Of a stretch of DNA of 64,000 nucleotides, positions 1 to 11,800 are shown one piece after another. Below the pieces are notes generated by a model. That model ran no database searches. It worked only from the letters and a program-made list of their open reading frames with translations, and was not told where the DNA came from. The position numbers and the translations under genes were made by a program. The DNA is from Plumapathes pennacea (taxonomy: Eukaryota > Cnidaria > Anthozoa > Antipatharia > Myriopathidae), in NCBI GenBank assembly GCA_964036295.1, contig OZ038471.1:3465001-3529000 (forward strand), written 5' to 3'. How positions within the stretch are numbered: the stretch's first letter is position 1; each line of letters opens with the position of its first letter.

Positions 1-268
1 ATTTTATTAGCACTAGTGTCAGCCTTACTGTTCAATAAGTGGAGGTTGTGGTACTGAACTTTTCTGTTCAAGTCATGAAATAAGGAAAAGGTGATGTAAA
101 GTGGTCGGAGAGATTTGCTGTTAAATATTTGAATGGTGGGTCTATTAGTGTTTGGGCTTAGCGCTCTACAGGTTAGCTTACTTTTGTTAGTTTTACTGAC
201 TTTACGTTTAATATAAAATAAAGCAGAATTTTGTGTAACTTAACAGTTCAAGCTATGGACCATTGTAC

Positions 269-936
269 CTTAATGACGAGGCACTCTTTGCATCCGCCCT
301 CAAGAGCATTGAATAAGGGCCTTTTTCAACCTTCCACTTCCTCATTTTCTTAGTGATAATTGGCGATTCGAAGTTAACAACAGCTAGGTCCGCGTCTGTG
401 ATGTAGGGAGCTATCTGACTGAATGAGTCGTTGTAGGTGTGATCCCCTTTATTAACGTGATACCTCACAGTGCCATCAAACGATATATCACCAGCAAATA
501 TGATGTTCACGAGCTCTTCCGAGGAAGCTAAATGCAGGTTAAAAAGAACTCTATGAGTAAATATGCTGATCCGTTTTCTGTCGTGTTCTTTTAGCTTTCT
601 CTTTCTCTTACACAATATGTATCTAAATCCAGAGCCCCAGGGCACATGTGCCACTTCACCCCTCCCCTTCCCCCCAAGGTTTAAACAATGCTTGTCGCTT
701 TTGTGCAGTGTTTTATTTTGGTCAATTACATAATCGACTCTTAGGGTGGGGTCGTATAAAGAAGGTAAATATTAACAATAACCTTGCCATTGCGTTTTAT
801 TTGGGAAGCCTCGCAAAAGTGCTTTACTTTCAAAACGCAAAAATATGATCCTACCTTCTTTAACGTGCTTTGCCATGACATGAGTTACTTCTATAAATAG
901 CATGATTGCTAGCGTAAGAAGATACCCTCCAAACAT
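269..936 (-). CDS. CapA/PGA_cap-like metallophosphatase gene A, 5' part only
   Basis: This is the 5' end of a gene that leaves the window on the left. Exon 1 (936-855) encodes a hydrophobic N-terminal segment that could be a signal peptide or signal anchor; it ends in phase 1 at a GTAGG donor. Exon 2 (527-269) carries the start of the PGA_cap domain: the metal-binding-type motif FAGDISFDG, then a conserved HTYNDSF block, then SASSL at a phase 2 donor. It aligns residue for residue with exon 2 of the three complete genes upstream. Bacterial CapA proteins act in poly-gamma-glutamate capsule synthesis and have a calcineurin-like metallophosphatase fold; the animal role is unknown. Positions 1-268 would be intron. 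Family call is firm; function is not. Confidence 0.8.
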
Positions 937-2481
937 CCTTGACCAACAGATGGTACTCGTTACTTTTGCCGGACCCATGTGTGTGCTTGGTTACTTCTTT
1001 GTAAGGGCTCTAAATTGCGTTCAATAAGCTTCGCACAATTTACAGGTGACAGGTGTCCTGTCTGTGGCGTTCACGGGTCATTCTTTCCCACTGATTTTTT
1101 TACACTTGTACCACGTGTTGGTTCAGTGCCATCGTAACTACTGTCGGTCCGTAACTGGTCTCCCCATTGGAGTCTGGATTGTTCAAAGCTTAGCCTGTGA
1201 AAACTGACGGATTCTTCGCAATTACCGTATGTGAAACCCGGCCGACAAACGACTTCCGTTAATAAGAGCTGAATTCCGATTGGACAAAGATTGTGACGCA
1301 GATTTTTTGGCCTCGCAAAGCACAGAAGGCTATTCAAAGCTCGACCAAGCTAAATAATTCAGAGCTATCTAAAATTATTTTTCTCGACCTCTTAGCCAAC
1401 AAAATGCTACGTTTTGATCAAACTAACTGAAAAAGTTGTTTCAGCAAAGCATATCAAACAAGTAGTGTTGTAAGAGAACTCAGTCTTGCCCCTTTTTCAT
1501 ACTAACAAACTTTTAGACCTAGTCCAGGATTAGTTTAATCGTGCCTTGAGCAATTGAACCCTAACCATCAGAAGGGAAACAACAAGGTATTGAACTGCTT
1601 ACTGAGTAGATTTCATAGCTCCTCTGCAGCTTGACGTCTTTGTGCCCCTAAAATGATTATTGTGTAACACCAGGGACGACATTACTTCCAGAAATGATAG
1701 GAACAAGTCGAAGATAGTAACTCAGACAAGCCATATTTTGGCTTAATATGTTGTTTTATTCAGGAATGGGGTCACTTCCAAATTGTCAAATGTACAGAGT
1801 TTGAATATGGCTTTTTGCGCTCTCTACGTTAAGCAACTATTCCCATATCATTTTGTCTGCTCGTATCGTTTCATAATTAACCGGTCGATGTGCTGGTTAT
1901 AACCAATCAGAGAGCAAGAGAGGTCGTTTCGTCTGAACAGAGAGCAAAAGAAGTCGTTTCGTGAAGAGGTTAGTTCATCCTTGCCAGTTTCATTCCTACA
2001 GCACTTTTGTACAGTTACCCGGTTTTCTTGTTATACTGACAGCAGCTGGCTCTTACGTGACAGAAAAACAAACCCACACTCAAGAAAGAACTTGTCAAAA
2101 TTTTAATACGCGTGATCCAGCATGCATAAAAGGCCCAGTTCACACGACCCTAGGTTGGGTGTTGGCCTGCGTGGCCAGATCACCGATCTTGGTCAACCTG
2201 TTTTCAGTCAATCTTTCGTAAGCGTTTACATGAAAATAGCATTGTCCATGTAAACGCTTAGAGAAGATTGACGGAAAACGGGTTGACCCGGGACAGCGAC
2301 TTATCCGGGCAAGTATACCCAACCCGGGGTCGTGTAAATTTGGCCTAAGTCCTAAACATACAAGATAAATATTTGACAGGCATTTCCGCCAAGCCTTGAC
2401 TACCGGAGCTGAAAGAAGGCTTCCAAGCCTTTAAAGTTGATGTTGTCGATGATGGTGTGCAGTGGTTGATATGCAATTTTG
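937..2481. other. Gap between CapA-like genes A and B
   Basis: No supported coding exon. It should contain the promoter of gene A and the 3' end of gene B. About 1365-1565 resembles the right part of the MITE nested at 33026-33267 (shared blocks around 'agacctaatccaggatta'). An element lies at 2131-2346. A short direct duplication, 'agagagcaaRagaRgtcgtttcg', sits at about 1910-1963. The minus-strand frame at 1071-1337 has no family signature. Confidence 0.5.
2131..2346. mobile_element. MITE-like element, GGCCCAGTTCACACGACC family
   Basis: The ends form imperfect inverted repeats (AGGCCCAGTTCACACGACC on the left, GGGTCGTGTAAATTTGGCCT on the right), with an internal palindrome around 'gtaagcgtttacatg'/'catgtaaacgctta'. 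It has no coding capacity. A relative is at 10482-10697, and shorter relatives lie in an intron of every unit of the NLR gene array (for example 39672-39770). It is probably a non-autonomous DNA transposon; its superfamily cannot be told. Confidence 0.65.
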
Positions 2482-5400
2482 TTAATGCTTTCCATCGATC
2501 TGTTGGCATTTTGTGCACTCTTTGTCCTGTGGTCCGCAGACGTCTATCCACTTTGCTCCCTTCATTGGTCTCGGCTGCAGACATTTGAGATCTCGATTGT
2601 AATCGATTTCTAGGGGGAGATAGTCTGCCTTTACAACTCCTTTCCTGCAGAATTAAACAAGCACAAACGTGATCATTACAGACAGTGTAGTTGCTTGGTT
2701 GGTAATAGGTGGCTGTGTGTTGGTGAAATTCAAGTAACTCACTTATTGACCCTGACGCGAAACAGTCGACTAGCTTTAGTCGGTGGCATGCATCCTGTCA
2801 CACTCTTTTCGTAGAAATCAATTTCCATTTTGTTTTTCTCTTTCTTAAAATACAGCTGCAAAAAAGAAAGAAAAAAATCAGATTTCAAAATCACCAAAGG
2901 AAAAAAACAGGAAATTAGATTAATTAGATATTAAATTAGATAAATTAAAACGTCAGAAAGTTTTTTTGATTTTGACGTCAAATTTTATCCCACTTGCACG
3001 TTCGCCGAAACATGTTTATGACGTCACTCCGAGGTCATCGTTTACGGCTTGAAGTAATGCGAGCCTTGTTTTCGTTCACTTACATTTCCACCGGGAACAT
3101 AAAAAGGATACAAGAAGTTCCCAAGACTGAAAGCCACCACGTGATTGTCATGGTAACAGTGCCTTTGTAAAACGTGCGGATGGCATCCAATGATCACGTG
3201 AGCTCCAAGTGTCTTCAGTTCCTTAGCAACCCCTTCCTCATTTTTGAGCGGTTCCAAATAAAGTTCCTGTCCCCAGTGCATGAACACAACGATGACATCC
3301 ACCTTGTTCTGAAATATAAACACGGCTATATTTATTTATTTATTTATTTATTCAAATCATACCAAGCACCCATTCGACGAATGGAGCACGGGAACGAGGC
3401 TAGTCATTTCTCACGCGTGATGCCGTTTTAACGTATGCTAAAAAAGACCACTTCAGTTTGTCTTACTGAAAATCAAGATTTCCCGGTGCTTTGCTTGGTA
3501 TAGTACAACTATTACACTAAAGCAGGATTTTTTTTTTTTTTTTTTTTCTGACCATGAAGCGAACTCAATGCAACCATTTAAAGCAATATTGTTTGAGCTA
3601 ATTTGTATTGAGTTCGGCTCATGAAATGTTTGACATTTGACCGTTGGGCCTCGTTTTTTTCTGGCCATTCTTCCGTAGTACGGTTACTCTGTTGTCCGGG
3701 AAATTGGGAGGCGTGAGCTGGGTAAAGATGCTGGGAGAACACATCTATTTTCACTTAGGGTGCGTTCGATTGACCGTATTCCGGAATAGGAATAGCTTAA
3801 ATGATCCAAAGTTTTGCTTGTTTGCGGGGGGAGGGGGTTACACTCGGCTAGGTACCTTCAATTTTTCGATGTCTCTAGCTGCGTCTTTATGTCGGTAAGG
3901 GGCAGGCCCCGCTTCGTATCGACTCCGAAGTTCTTCACAGTCGGCAGCAGTGGTTGTGATCAAACAGTAAGCCAGGAAACCTATCTTCACCCCTTTCACT
4001 TCCATAATGAGAGGTTCCTGCAACGATGCACAATGTATTATTGTGCGTTTCACCACCATTTTATATAAAGGTCCGGACCCCTGCCTATTATACCTGAGGC
4101 GAGTGAATAGATCCGTAGGTGATTCCGAAAGTCTTGATGCCCGCATTGTTGAGGCTCTTGACTGTGAAGTCCACTGAAAATTCTCCATAGTCAATTACGT
4201 GGTCGTTGGCGAGGCTCATTAAGTCAAATCCTGCATACCTTCAAAAGCAATTTGGATAAAATTTAGTATAAGTCATGTACAGTCAACTCTCTCTACGGCG
4301 GACACCCTCGGGACTAGATTTAGTGTCCGCCTTAGAGAGGTGTCCGCCTTAGAAAGAGTTCAGTTACAGAGAAACAAGTGAAAAGCGGCAAGGGCCAAAT
4401 CTGCATGCTGTCCGGCTTAGAGGTTTCCGCTTAGAGAGAGTTGACTGTAGTCAATTTCCTCTAAATCGGACACTCTTGGGACCAGCTCCAACTGTCCATT
4501 CTAGAGAGGTGTCCGTCTTAAAGAGAGTTTAGTTATAGTAGGTGTGAGGGAGTGACTGTATTTAGGATTTGTATCTACCTTGTGCGTAATTTTTTCGAGT
4601 CCATCGAAAATCACCCCATCGAAGAAAAGACTTTAATGCTACGTTTACACTATACCGGATAGGTTTATGAGCCGTTGCGAAAACCTATCCGGTACAGTGT
4701 AAACAGAAGGCCAGTCCGGAACAGTTTTGTCACAATCAATCAATGCAAGTCGGAGCCTTTTCTTATCCGATACGGGTCCGTACCACTTTCAGAAGTGGAG
4801 CGGAGCAACAGCGTTCCGTTTCAAAAATCACCCCGAAAACAACGTATCCAATGTAAACGGAAGGCCTATCCGGTACATTTTTGCGACTCTTCGGAATGCT
4901 ATCTGGTATAGTGTAAACGTAGCCTAAAGATAGGTTTTACGAAATTTTCGATGTAATATTGAACCGTACCTCAAAGATGAGGCGCTGTCTGCATCTGCTC
5001 TTAGACGAATTCCTCCTTTGCCTTTGTCAGCCCGATGTGGAAGCATTTTCTTGGTGATAAATGGCGACTCACAGTTCCCAACAGATATGTCAGCTTCTCG
5101 AAGGTAGCGAGCTATATGATGGAAGGAATCGTTGTACGTATGGTCTCCTCTTCTAACGTGATATCGTACTGTGTCATCAAACGAAATATCACCAGCAAAT
5201 ACGATGCTCACAGACTCTGTGAAGAAGAAACTCCAATGAGCCAGATAAACACTTGGGGTCGATTTTTCAAACAAGGTTTGGACCGCGGTTAAGAAAGCCC
5301 TGGTCTAAACATAGTTCAAACAATAGCCTGATGCTTATCGGACCAGGGCTAAAAGTCGTCTTTATGAGGCGACGCCGATATATGTTCTAAAACAGCAGTT

Positions 5401-6542
5401 TTGGCGACCTTTGGCGAACCCTGGTTTACATAGTCCGTCTAAACTTCAATTTAGCGATAAACCAGGTCTAACTTAGAGTTTGTTTAAAAAAATCGGCCCT
5501 TAATCTTTAATATTAATTAACAGGCAAAACCTTATAACACGGGGGAAATTGTTAAAGGGTTAAGCTGTTTTACTGATTGTCTAAACCAAAAACTGATTGT
5601 CTGAACAAAGACACTTGTAATTCCAGAACGGTCGATTAATTAGTAGCTAAAGGTGTGACCACTGGTGAAACTAGTTCAAAATATCGATTCTCTCAACCTT
5701 CGAAGAAGAAAATAGAATGAGTTTATCTAGTGAGAATTGATAGTCCAACCTGCAGCTTTCATTTAAGCAAGGTGTCAAGAGTCAAGTTCCTCTTATTGTG
5801 ATATTACTCTGGTGAGAAGGAGAAAATTGAAGTTGATCACTCCATGGGAGTGTAAGGGTTTAAAAGGTCCTTTTGGACAAGGATCATATCACTTATACTG
5901 AAATAAGAAAGGAAAATTCTTGAAAAGTCGTACGCCAAGGTTGGCGAACTGAACGCAAATAAACGACGAATTTTAGTAATTTTAGTCCTGAGACCGCGTA
6001 TCGCCCGTGAAGGAAGGCCAGGGCACAATTACAAACGAAAGTGAAGGATTGCTTTTTAATAGAATGCCACCGAAATGAACGAGAAAGAAACAGGTAGAAA
6101 TGAGTCGCTTGGCTAATTATTGTAATCAGACCACACTTGTAATAAATTTATCAACCTGGGAAGTAAATGAATAAGTGCAGTGCCCTCACGTTTATACCGG
6201 AAGATCCAGAAATTTCAAGTCAGAGTTCGTGTTAAGTACATCTTTTTCTTGTACAGTATGGTGATTTTACAGCGGTCAACAACCTGTTTGTGATCTTCGC
6301 AGTTCAGTTGTGAAACACGAAGCCTTGGTTTTAGTGTATGTCAATTCCTGAAATTCAGAATGCGTTTAAAACACAAAAATAGGGATACAATAGCCATGTT
6401 TACACAGTGTTTACAGTAAGCCTAGTTTTTCAAGAGTACATAAATAAACCGTACCTTCCGTAACGCCATTCGCCATTAGGAAAGATGTTCCCAGCAGTAG
6501 CACGTTGATTACTAGTAGTGTCAAGAAATGCTCCCCAAACAT
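2482..6542 (-). CDS. CapA/PGA_cap-like metallophosphatase gene B, complete, 7 exons
   Basis: Exons at 6542-6455, 5216-4970, 4238-4094, 4017-3856, 3308-3084, 2855-2743 and 2644-2482 join without a frame break into 380 codons plus stop. Exon 1 is a hydrophobic leader. The PGA_cap motifs follow in order: FAGDISFDD (exon 2), LANDH (exon 3), FMHWGQE and GCHPHVLQ, then SLGNF (exon 5). Exons 6-7 hold a conserved extension with YEKSVTGCMPPTKASRLF and a C-terminal Cys cluster (CGPQDKECTKC). The fold predicts a metal-dependent phosphoesterase-like protein, probably secreted or membrane-anchored. One oddity: exon 3 has NDH where paralogues have NNH, so metal binding may be altered. Introns carry transposon fragments at 4281-4540, 4637-4924, 5255-5501 and 5685-5863. 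Natural role unknown. Confidence 0.85.
4281..4540. repeat. GTCCGYCTTAGAGAG-type dispersed repeat in gene B intron
   Basis: This stretch has several direct and inverted copies of 'gtccgccttagagaggtgtccg' and begins and ends near 'cagtcaactctctct'/'agagagagttgactg'. Copies of the same family occur at about 14196-14482 and 18050-18210. It resembles the ends of pogo/Tigger-type non-autonomous elements but has no transposase. Confidence 0.6.
4637..4924. mobile_element. MITE with TIR GCTACGTTTACACTATACCG
   Basis: The left end reads GCTACGTTTACACTATACCG and the right end is its near-exact reverse complement (tatctggtatagtgtaaacgtagc). Internal copies of 'cctatccggtacagtgtaaac' show that the element itself grew by subrepeats. 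It is about 288 bp, non-coding, and sits between exons 2 and 3 of CapA-like gene B. Confidence 0.75.
5255..5501. mobile_element. MITE-like element in gene B intron 1
   Basis: The ends GGGGTCGATTTTTCAAAC and GTTTAAAAAAATCGGCCC are inverted repeats, and the interior has inverted copies of 'ccagggctaa/ttagccctgg'-like blocks. It has the same terminal style as the nested element at 33026-33267. Non-coding. Confidence 0.55.
5685..5863. mobile_element. Degraded copy of the AACCCTTTCACTCCC MITE
   Basis: It matches the body of the family seen intact at 29331-29539 ('gagaattgatag', 'gcaaggtgtcaa', 'gaaattgaagttgatcact') and keeps only a mutated right end (gggagtgtaagggttt). It lies in the first intron of CapA-like gene B. 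Confidence 0.6.
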
Positions 6543-7061
6543 AATGCTTGCAAGCAAAATATTTCGACTAAATGGTAAATAGACAAGTGAATAAGAATCT
6601 GCACAGGTCTGAATCGTTAATTTGTTTAGTATTTGTCTTGTCTTATAAGAAAACAGAAAAATATTTATTCCACCAGTGACACACGTGATCACCCTTGTGA
6701 CAGGTTGGCTTATTTAGCTCCGCTACCTGTCTTCCTGTCAGTGATAGTGTTATCGCTTTCCGATTGGTCCAAACAAGTTTAGCAACATTCTTTGGCCAAT
6801 CAAGAGCAAAAGCAAAACCTGGTTGCTCGACTACGGCGTAGGTTTCTACTTAAGTCTTCACTGAATTCACACCGTCTTCCTGTCTTCTTTTGTGTGTCCC
6901 TACACTATAAATATTTACTCGCAAATGGGATGTTTATGTCTTATCTCTGTCAGTCTTTAAAATAGAGGCCCAAGTCACATTATTAAAGCCCTCACTGCCC
7001 ACCGGACGACACCGCAGAAATACGATATTACGTCACATCCGTTTATTATGGCTATCCAACT

Positions 7062-7119
7062 AATTATTATTATTATTATTTTATTATTATTAATATTATT
7101 ATTATTACTACTATTATTG
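7062..7119. repeat. (ATT)n microsatellite
   Basis: An interrupted run of ATT/TTA triplets in the gap between gene B and the decayed CapA copy. Confidence 0.9.
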
Positions 7120-7470
7120 ATAATATAGAACTGATGGTCCGCAAATACCATGTAAATATTTTCTAATTCACTAAAATTACACTACATGTTAGAATCTGGA
7201 CATTTGCTCATAAATTCACACAAAAAGATAGGTGTAACGTTGGGTGTGAACGCTTACCTTAGTTAAAATACTTTTGATTCTAATGGCGTCGTCATATCTC
7301 GTCATGTCGCAGGCCCCGCCCGAAGTGTGTTCTCTCCAAAGTAGTTCATGTTGGCTAGTGTCATTTAGTCAAACGCTGAATAACTTAGAAGAAGTTATGC
7401 AGGATTTGACTTAGTAACCCTCGCCTTGGTGACCACTCGTGATATAAATCATTAATTGCACTCGCACTCA

Positions 7471-7772
7471 TAGAGCAGTTTTCGCATGACTGTCGAAAGT
7501 AATCTTGTGATTGCTTTGATTTTGCGTTTGCTACGCTTTCTTGGTCCTAACGGCTTTAGAAACATTCCTGGCCAATCAAGAGCAAAAGGAAAATCTGGTT
7601 GCGACATTATCACGCAAGAAAGCAAGTCGCGATGGCGTGTTTGCAATTACTTGGTTTTGGTGTTGGTTTTGCTCGGACTTCTAATTGGTCTGATGTGTTT
7701 TTGCTCGCCTCATTGATTGGCTCTGTGATTGCTTTGGTTTTGATTTTCGACATCCATCCGAAAAGCGCTCTA
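7471..7772. mobile_element. MITE with TIR TAGAGCRGTTTTCGCATGAC
   Basis: The left end is TAGAGCAGTTTTCGCATGAC followed by TGTCGAAA; the right end, TTTTCGACATCCATCCGAAAAGCGCTCTA (split here only for description), is its imperfect reverse complement. A second full copy is at 13810-14150, and fragments occur near 6735-6830, 9150-9250 and 15865-15990. The frames inside it are not genes. Confidence 0.7.
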
Positions 7773-7950
7773 TACAGTCGAACCTCGCTATTTCGAACTT
7801 GGATAATTTGAAATCCCCGTTATTTTGAAGTCAAGCCGAATCCCCGTGGATATATTTGTTCAATCATTTACTATCGGTTATTTCGAAACCCCACTATTTC
7901 TAACTTTTTTCATGTCCCGTGGGGCTTCGAAATAGCGGAGTTGGACTATA
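7773..7950. mobile_element. Pogo/Tigger-like MITE (TACAGTCGAACCTCGCTATT)
   Basis: The left end TACAGTCGAACCTCGCTATT and the right end AATAGCGGAGTTGGACTATA are inverted repeats in the style of pogo/Tigger elements. It is about 178 bp, non-coding, and directly abuts the preceding MITE. A related element is at 10794-10942. Confidence 0.7.
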
Positions 7951-8882
7951 ATTATTACTTATACGAATTTCCCGGCAATAAAATCCGAGGTATCTTTTCT
8001 TTTCAGAAATGTCCGGGAAATGTTAATTGATAATAATGGAGTTATCGATAATGAAGATGTAACAAACCGGTGCAAAATTGTCCCAATTATTTCACCTTCA
8101 TAATAACGGGGAATTAAATGCATTCAATAACTGCTGGTTGGCATTCATGAATCAAGCCACGACGCTTCCTGTAGTTTACGACAGAGTTAATGTATTATAA
8201 TTCAAGTAGTTGTACACTAAGGATGCATGCATTTCCCACGAAGGAAATAGTCATTTGTAAAACATTTTTCAACATAGTTGATTTTAAACAACAGCAGTAC
8301 CTTCTTTAACATGACTTTCCAAGAGGTGATATATTCCCATCAAATTGACGATTGTCGGTGTCAAAAGAATACCCACCAACATTCTTGTGACGCTCTTGCA
8401 ATCGAAGTATTAAAGTGAGGCAGCTTGAGTTAAGCAGACTTGACTCGATCCAATTTAGTCCACCCACGCTTTGCCTCTTACTTATCTGAACGATGAAAGA
8501 AACGAAAAAAAAACCAAAGGCGGCGCGACCTTTTACAGGTTGCCTCTTCAAATTGACTTTGCCGCAGGTAGTGCCCAGGCTTCTTTGTGTCGTTACAATC
8601 TGTGACATAACTAGTTGGAAGACTTAACAGCAGTGTTAATTTGTTAGAGTGTGAAACCTTCTCTCCCTCCTCTCCCTATCAATGTTGCATTTAGGCGGCC
8701 AACCTCTCCAACCAACATTGTCCCAACAATTATGACGCGGGTTGTAGCGACAATTTGCTCATTGCACGGTGCCGCCATGTTGGACTAAAAGCGAAGCTAA
8801 CCCGAATCACACGTGTACTGTGCTAAAACTTACGAATCCGAATACACTGAATAGATAAATGCAGAGAAAGTGTTTTTTTTTC

Positions 8883-11800
8883 CTATAAGGATTCTGTGCA
8901 TGCTTTGTCCTGTGGTCCGCAGACCTCTATCCACTTTGCTCCTTTTATTGGTTTGGGTTGCAGACATTTAATACTTGGATTGAACTCGATTGCCAGGGGG
9001 AAGTAGTCTGCCTTCACAACTCCTTTCCTGTGAAACAAAACGCACAAATTGGTTGCTGCAGAGTACCACGTGACTGATCAGTGTGTCATCCAAATTCACG
9101 ATTATTGTGTTGTGGCAGAAACATAATTATGCAAGGTTTTCAAATTGCTGTCTAAAGTCGATGTGCGATTGCTTCTGTTTTGTGTTAGGTACTACTTTTA
9201 AAGTTCTCGGCCCAATTCAAGAGCAAGACTAAACCAATTAATAATACCTTTTCTTGACCAAATCTTTTATGACACCTGATGGATCTGAGGATTTCCCAAG
9301 TTAATCAAGCACTCTAGATTCTGGTAGCCGTATTTAATTTCTGAACTGCACAAAGCCATTAAGACATAAATCACGAAAACTTTTTTCTTTTTTCTTTTTA
9401 CTTCTATGTTCATTCGATATATAGCATTATTCGTCGCACGTCAGCGCTACCATCCCCTTTGAAAATTCTATAAAACTCACTTGTCAACCCAAACGCGAAA
9501 CAGTCGACTGGCTTTAGTTGGCGGCATGCATCCTGCGAGACTCTTCTCGTAGCTCTCGATTTCATGGTTGTTTCTCTGGCGTTTGGCCATGAACTATAAA
9601 AATAACATCATCTACTTCATCTGTTATCTCTGTAACCTTTAGAGTATCCATAAACCATTACAGCAGCATTCGTGTTTGTGTCCTTATCAAAGCAGCAGTC
9701 CAAAGATTGAAAAGCCAGTTCAATATCTCAAATATTTATGTATTGAGGGCATGTACTCACAGTGAAGTCCGGAATTAGTATAGGTGATCATATGAGTTGC
9801 TCGTGCAATTAATGATTTACACCACGAGTGAAAATTGTACCAAAATGTGGTACAATTTTAAACATCACGAGTGGTGTAAATCATTTATTGCACGAGCAAC
9901 TCATATCATTACTTGTTTATAATGTGGTTACATTTTATAAAATATTTGTTGGGACTCAAATTCAAACATGATTCTCTCGTTTTAAGGACGTGCGCTAATG
10001 TCACGTGGAAAAGGTACAGAAAGCCCGACCAAATTACCTGTTGCTATGGTAACATTAATTGCACTGAGTGCAAATTAACGATTAACTTGCTTGTTCCCAG
10101 CCAATCAGATTGAAAAAACAATTATAGTAGTATGATACATTAGAGGAACAGATACATCAGATATCGATGACACTACCAAAATACTTACATTTCCGGGAAT
10201 GTGCCAAGGAAATAAGAAATTCCCCAAACTAAAGGCCACCACGTGGTCGTCATGGAAATAATGTTTCTGTAAAACGTGCGGATGACATCCGATGATCACG
10301 TGAGCTCCAAGCGACCTCAGTTGCTTGGCAACTCGTACCTGACTCTCGAGTGGTTCCAAATAGTATTCCCTCCCCCAGTGCATGAAAACAATGACGACAT
10401 CCACTCGGTCCTGAAATGTCGATATCTTTATTTTTCCATAATACAGATGTTGGTTTTTTGGAATGACAAACTTTTCAACGCTAGGACCATGTTTACAAGA
10501 CCCCGGGTTGTGTGCTAGCCCGCGGGTCAAGTCACCGTCCCGGGTCAACCTTTCTTCAGCAAATCTTCTGTAACTTTGCGTTTACAATATGAAGAAATGT
10601 TTTTTTCTTTTTTCTTTTTTTTTTTTTTATGTAAACGCTTACAGTGGTGATCTGACCCGAGCTAACATCCACCCTGGGTTCGTGTAAACAGGGCCTAAAG
10701 ACGGGATGACCCGGGACGGCGTTTTGACCCGGGCCCTAGTGTAGAAATGTCACTTGACTGTGCGAAAAGGTTTGAAGGAAACTTTAAAAGCACTACAGTA
10801 GAACCCTCAGTTATCTCAACTATCTCGAACAGAATCCGACTTCCCTCGAAAATGAACTTGGTAGAAATTTCCCTTGGTAGAACCCCGCTATCTCGAACTA
10901 ATTCTCGCTTCCCTTGCGAGTTCGATATAGCGGAGTTGTACTTTACTATATTGCGGGCGAGCGGCTCTCTCAGTACCTTTGATTCTTAATATACAAAGTT
11001 TCGTTACTTACTCTACAAACGTTTGTCACTCAGATTTTGGAAGATGTTTTTAACGCAATATTTATTAAATTCTTACCTTCAATTTCTTGATATCTCTAGC
11101 GACGTTGTCGTATCGGTAAGGCACGGGCCCCGCGTTGTATCGACTCCGAAGTTCCTCGCAGTCAGCACTGCTAGGTAATAATTCAACTGAACAGTAAGCG
11201 AGAAAGCCTATTTCCACTCCTTTCACTCCCATGATGACAGGATCCTATAACGGTTAAAATGTTCAACGACTCTGAGACATTTGGACAAAACGATTACTCC
11301 CATATTTTTCCTGCATTTGTGTTAAATTGAGCGTCGAAATGGATGCAGTGGCAAAGCAGTTAGTTTGTCCCAATACGGATCCCACAATTACGCCCGAACT
11401 TGTCCAGAAACATTACCTACTTTTTTTGCGCCTACGGCGATTTGAAAAATATTACTTTGCCATGAAAATTTACACACAAAATTATAGCTAATCAATAGCA
11501 TTGCTTCAAACAGTAGGCTGGTTGGGATCATCCGGATTAGAGTAGTCTCCAGGAAGACTGTTTTTGGTGACTGACGTTTCGACTCCCTGAGTGGAAGTCA
11601 TCTTCAGAGTCAAGTGAGAGGATTCGTCAGATGGCGGTATTTACGTCTCTGGTCGTAGAAGTGATTGGTCCGTTTTGTCGGCTTATGGGGGTTAGTCGAG
11701 TTGGCTCGGTTGTGTTTCGTTATTGGTTAGTTGATGTTCTGTTGTCCTGTCGATTTGTCTATTGAAACGACAGTCATCAACAACAATCTTCCTGGAGACT

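Larger units (their letters stand above)
7254..8382 (-). pseudogene. Decayed CapA/PGA_cap-like copy with an orphan first exon
   Basis: Three remnants lie between intact genes B and C. At 8382-8301 (minus) an open first exon of 27 codons starts with ATG, is hydrophobic, and ends in ESHVKEG at a phase 1 GTACTG donor, matching the first exons of the intact genes. At about 7254-7360 (minus) a mutated exon 4 keeps the AYCLVK...RAGP...RYDDA homology and a GTAAGC donor but has stops and frameshifts. At 7383-7440 an exon 3 fragment (YAGFDLVTLA) lies on the opposite, plus strand. No exons 2, 5, 6 or 7 were found. The orphan first exon might still serve gene B as an alternative start. Confidence 0.7.

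Noticed and set aside
9913-10113. Plus-strand frame of 66 codons
   Set aside because: It lies in the fold-back element region inside a CapA intron and shows no family signature.
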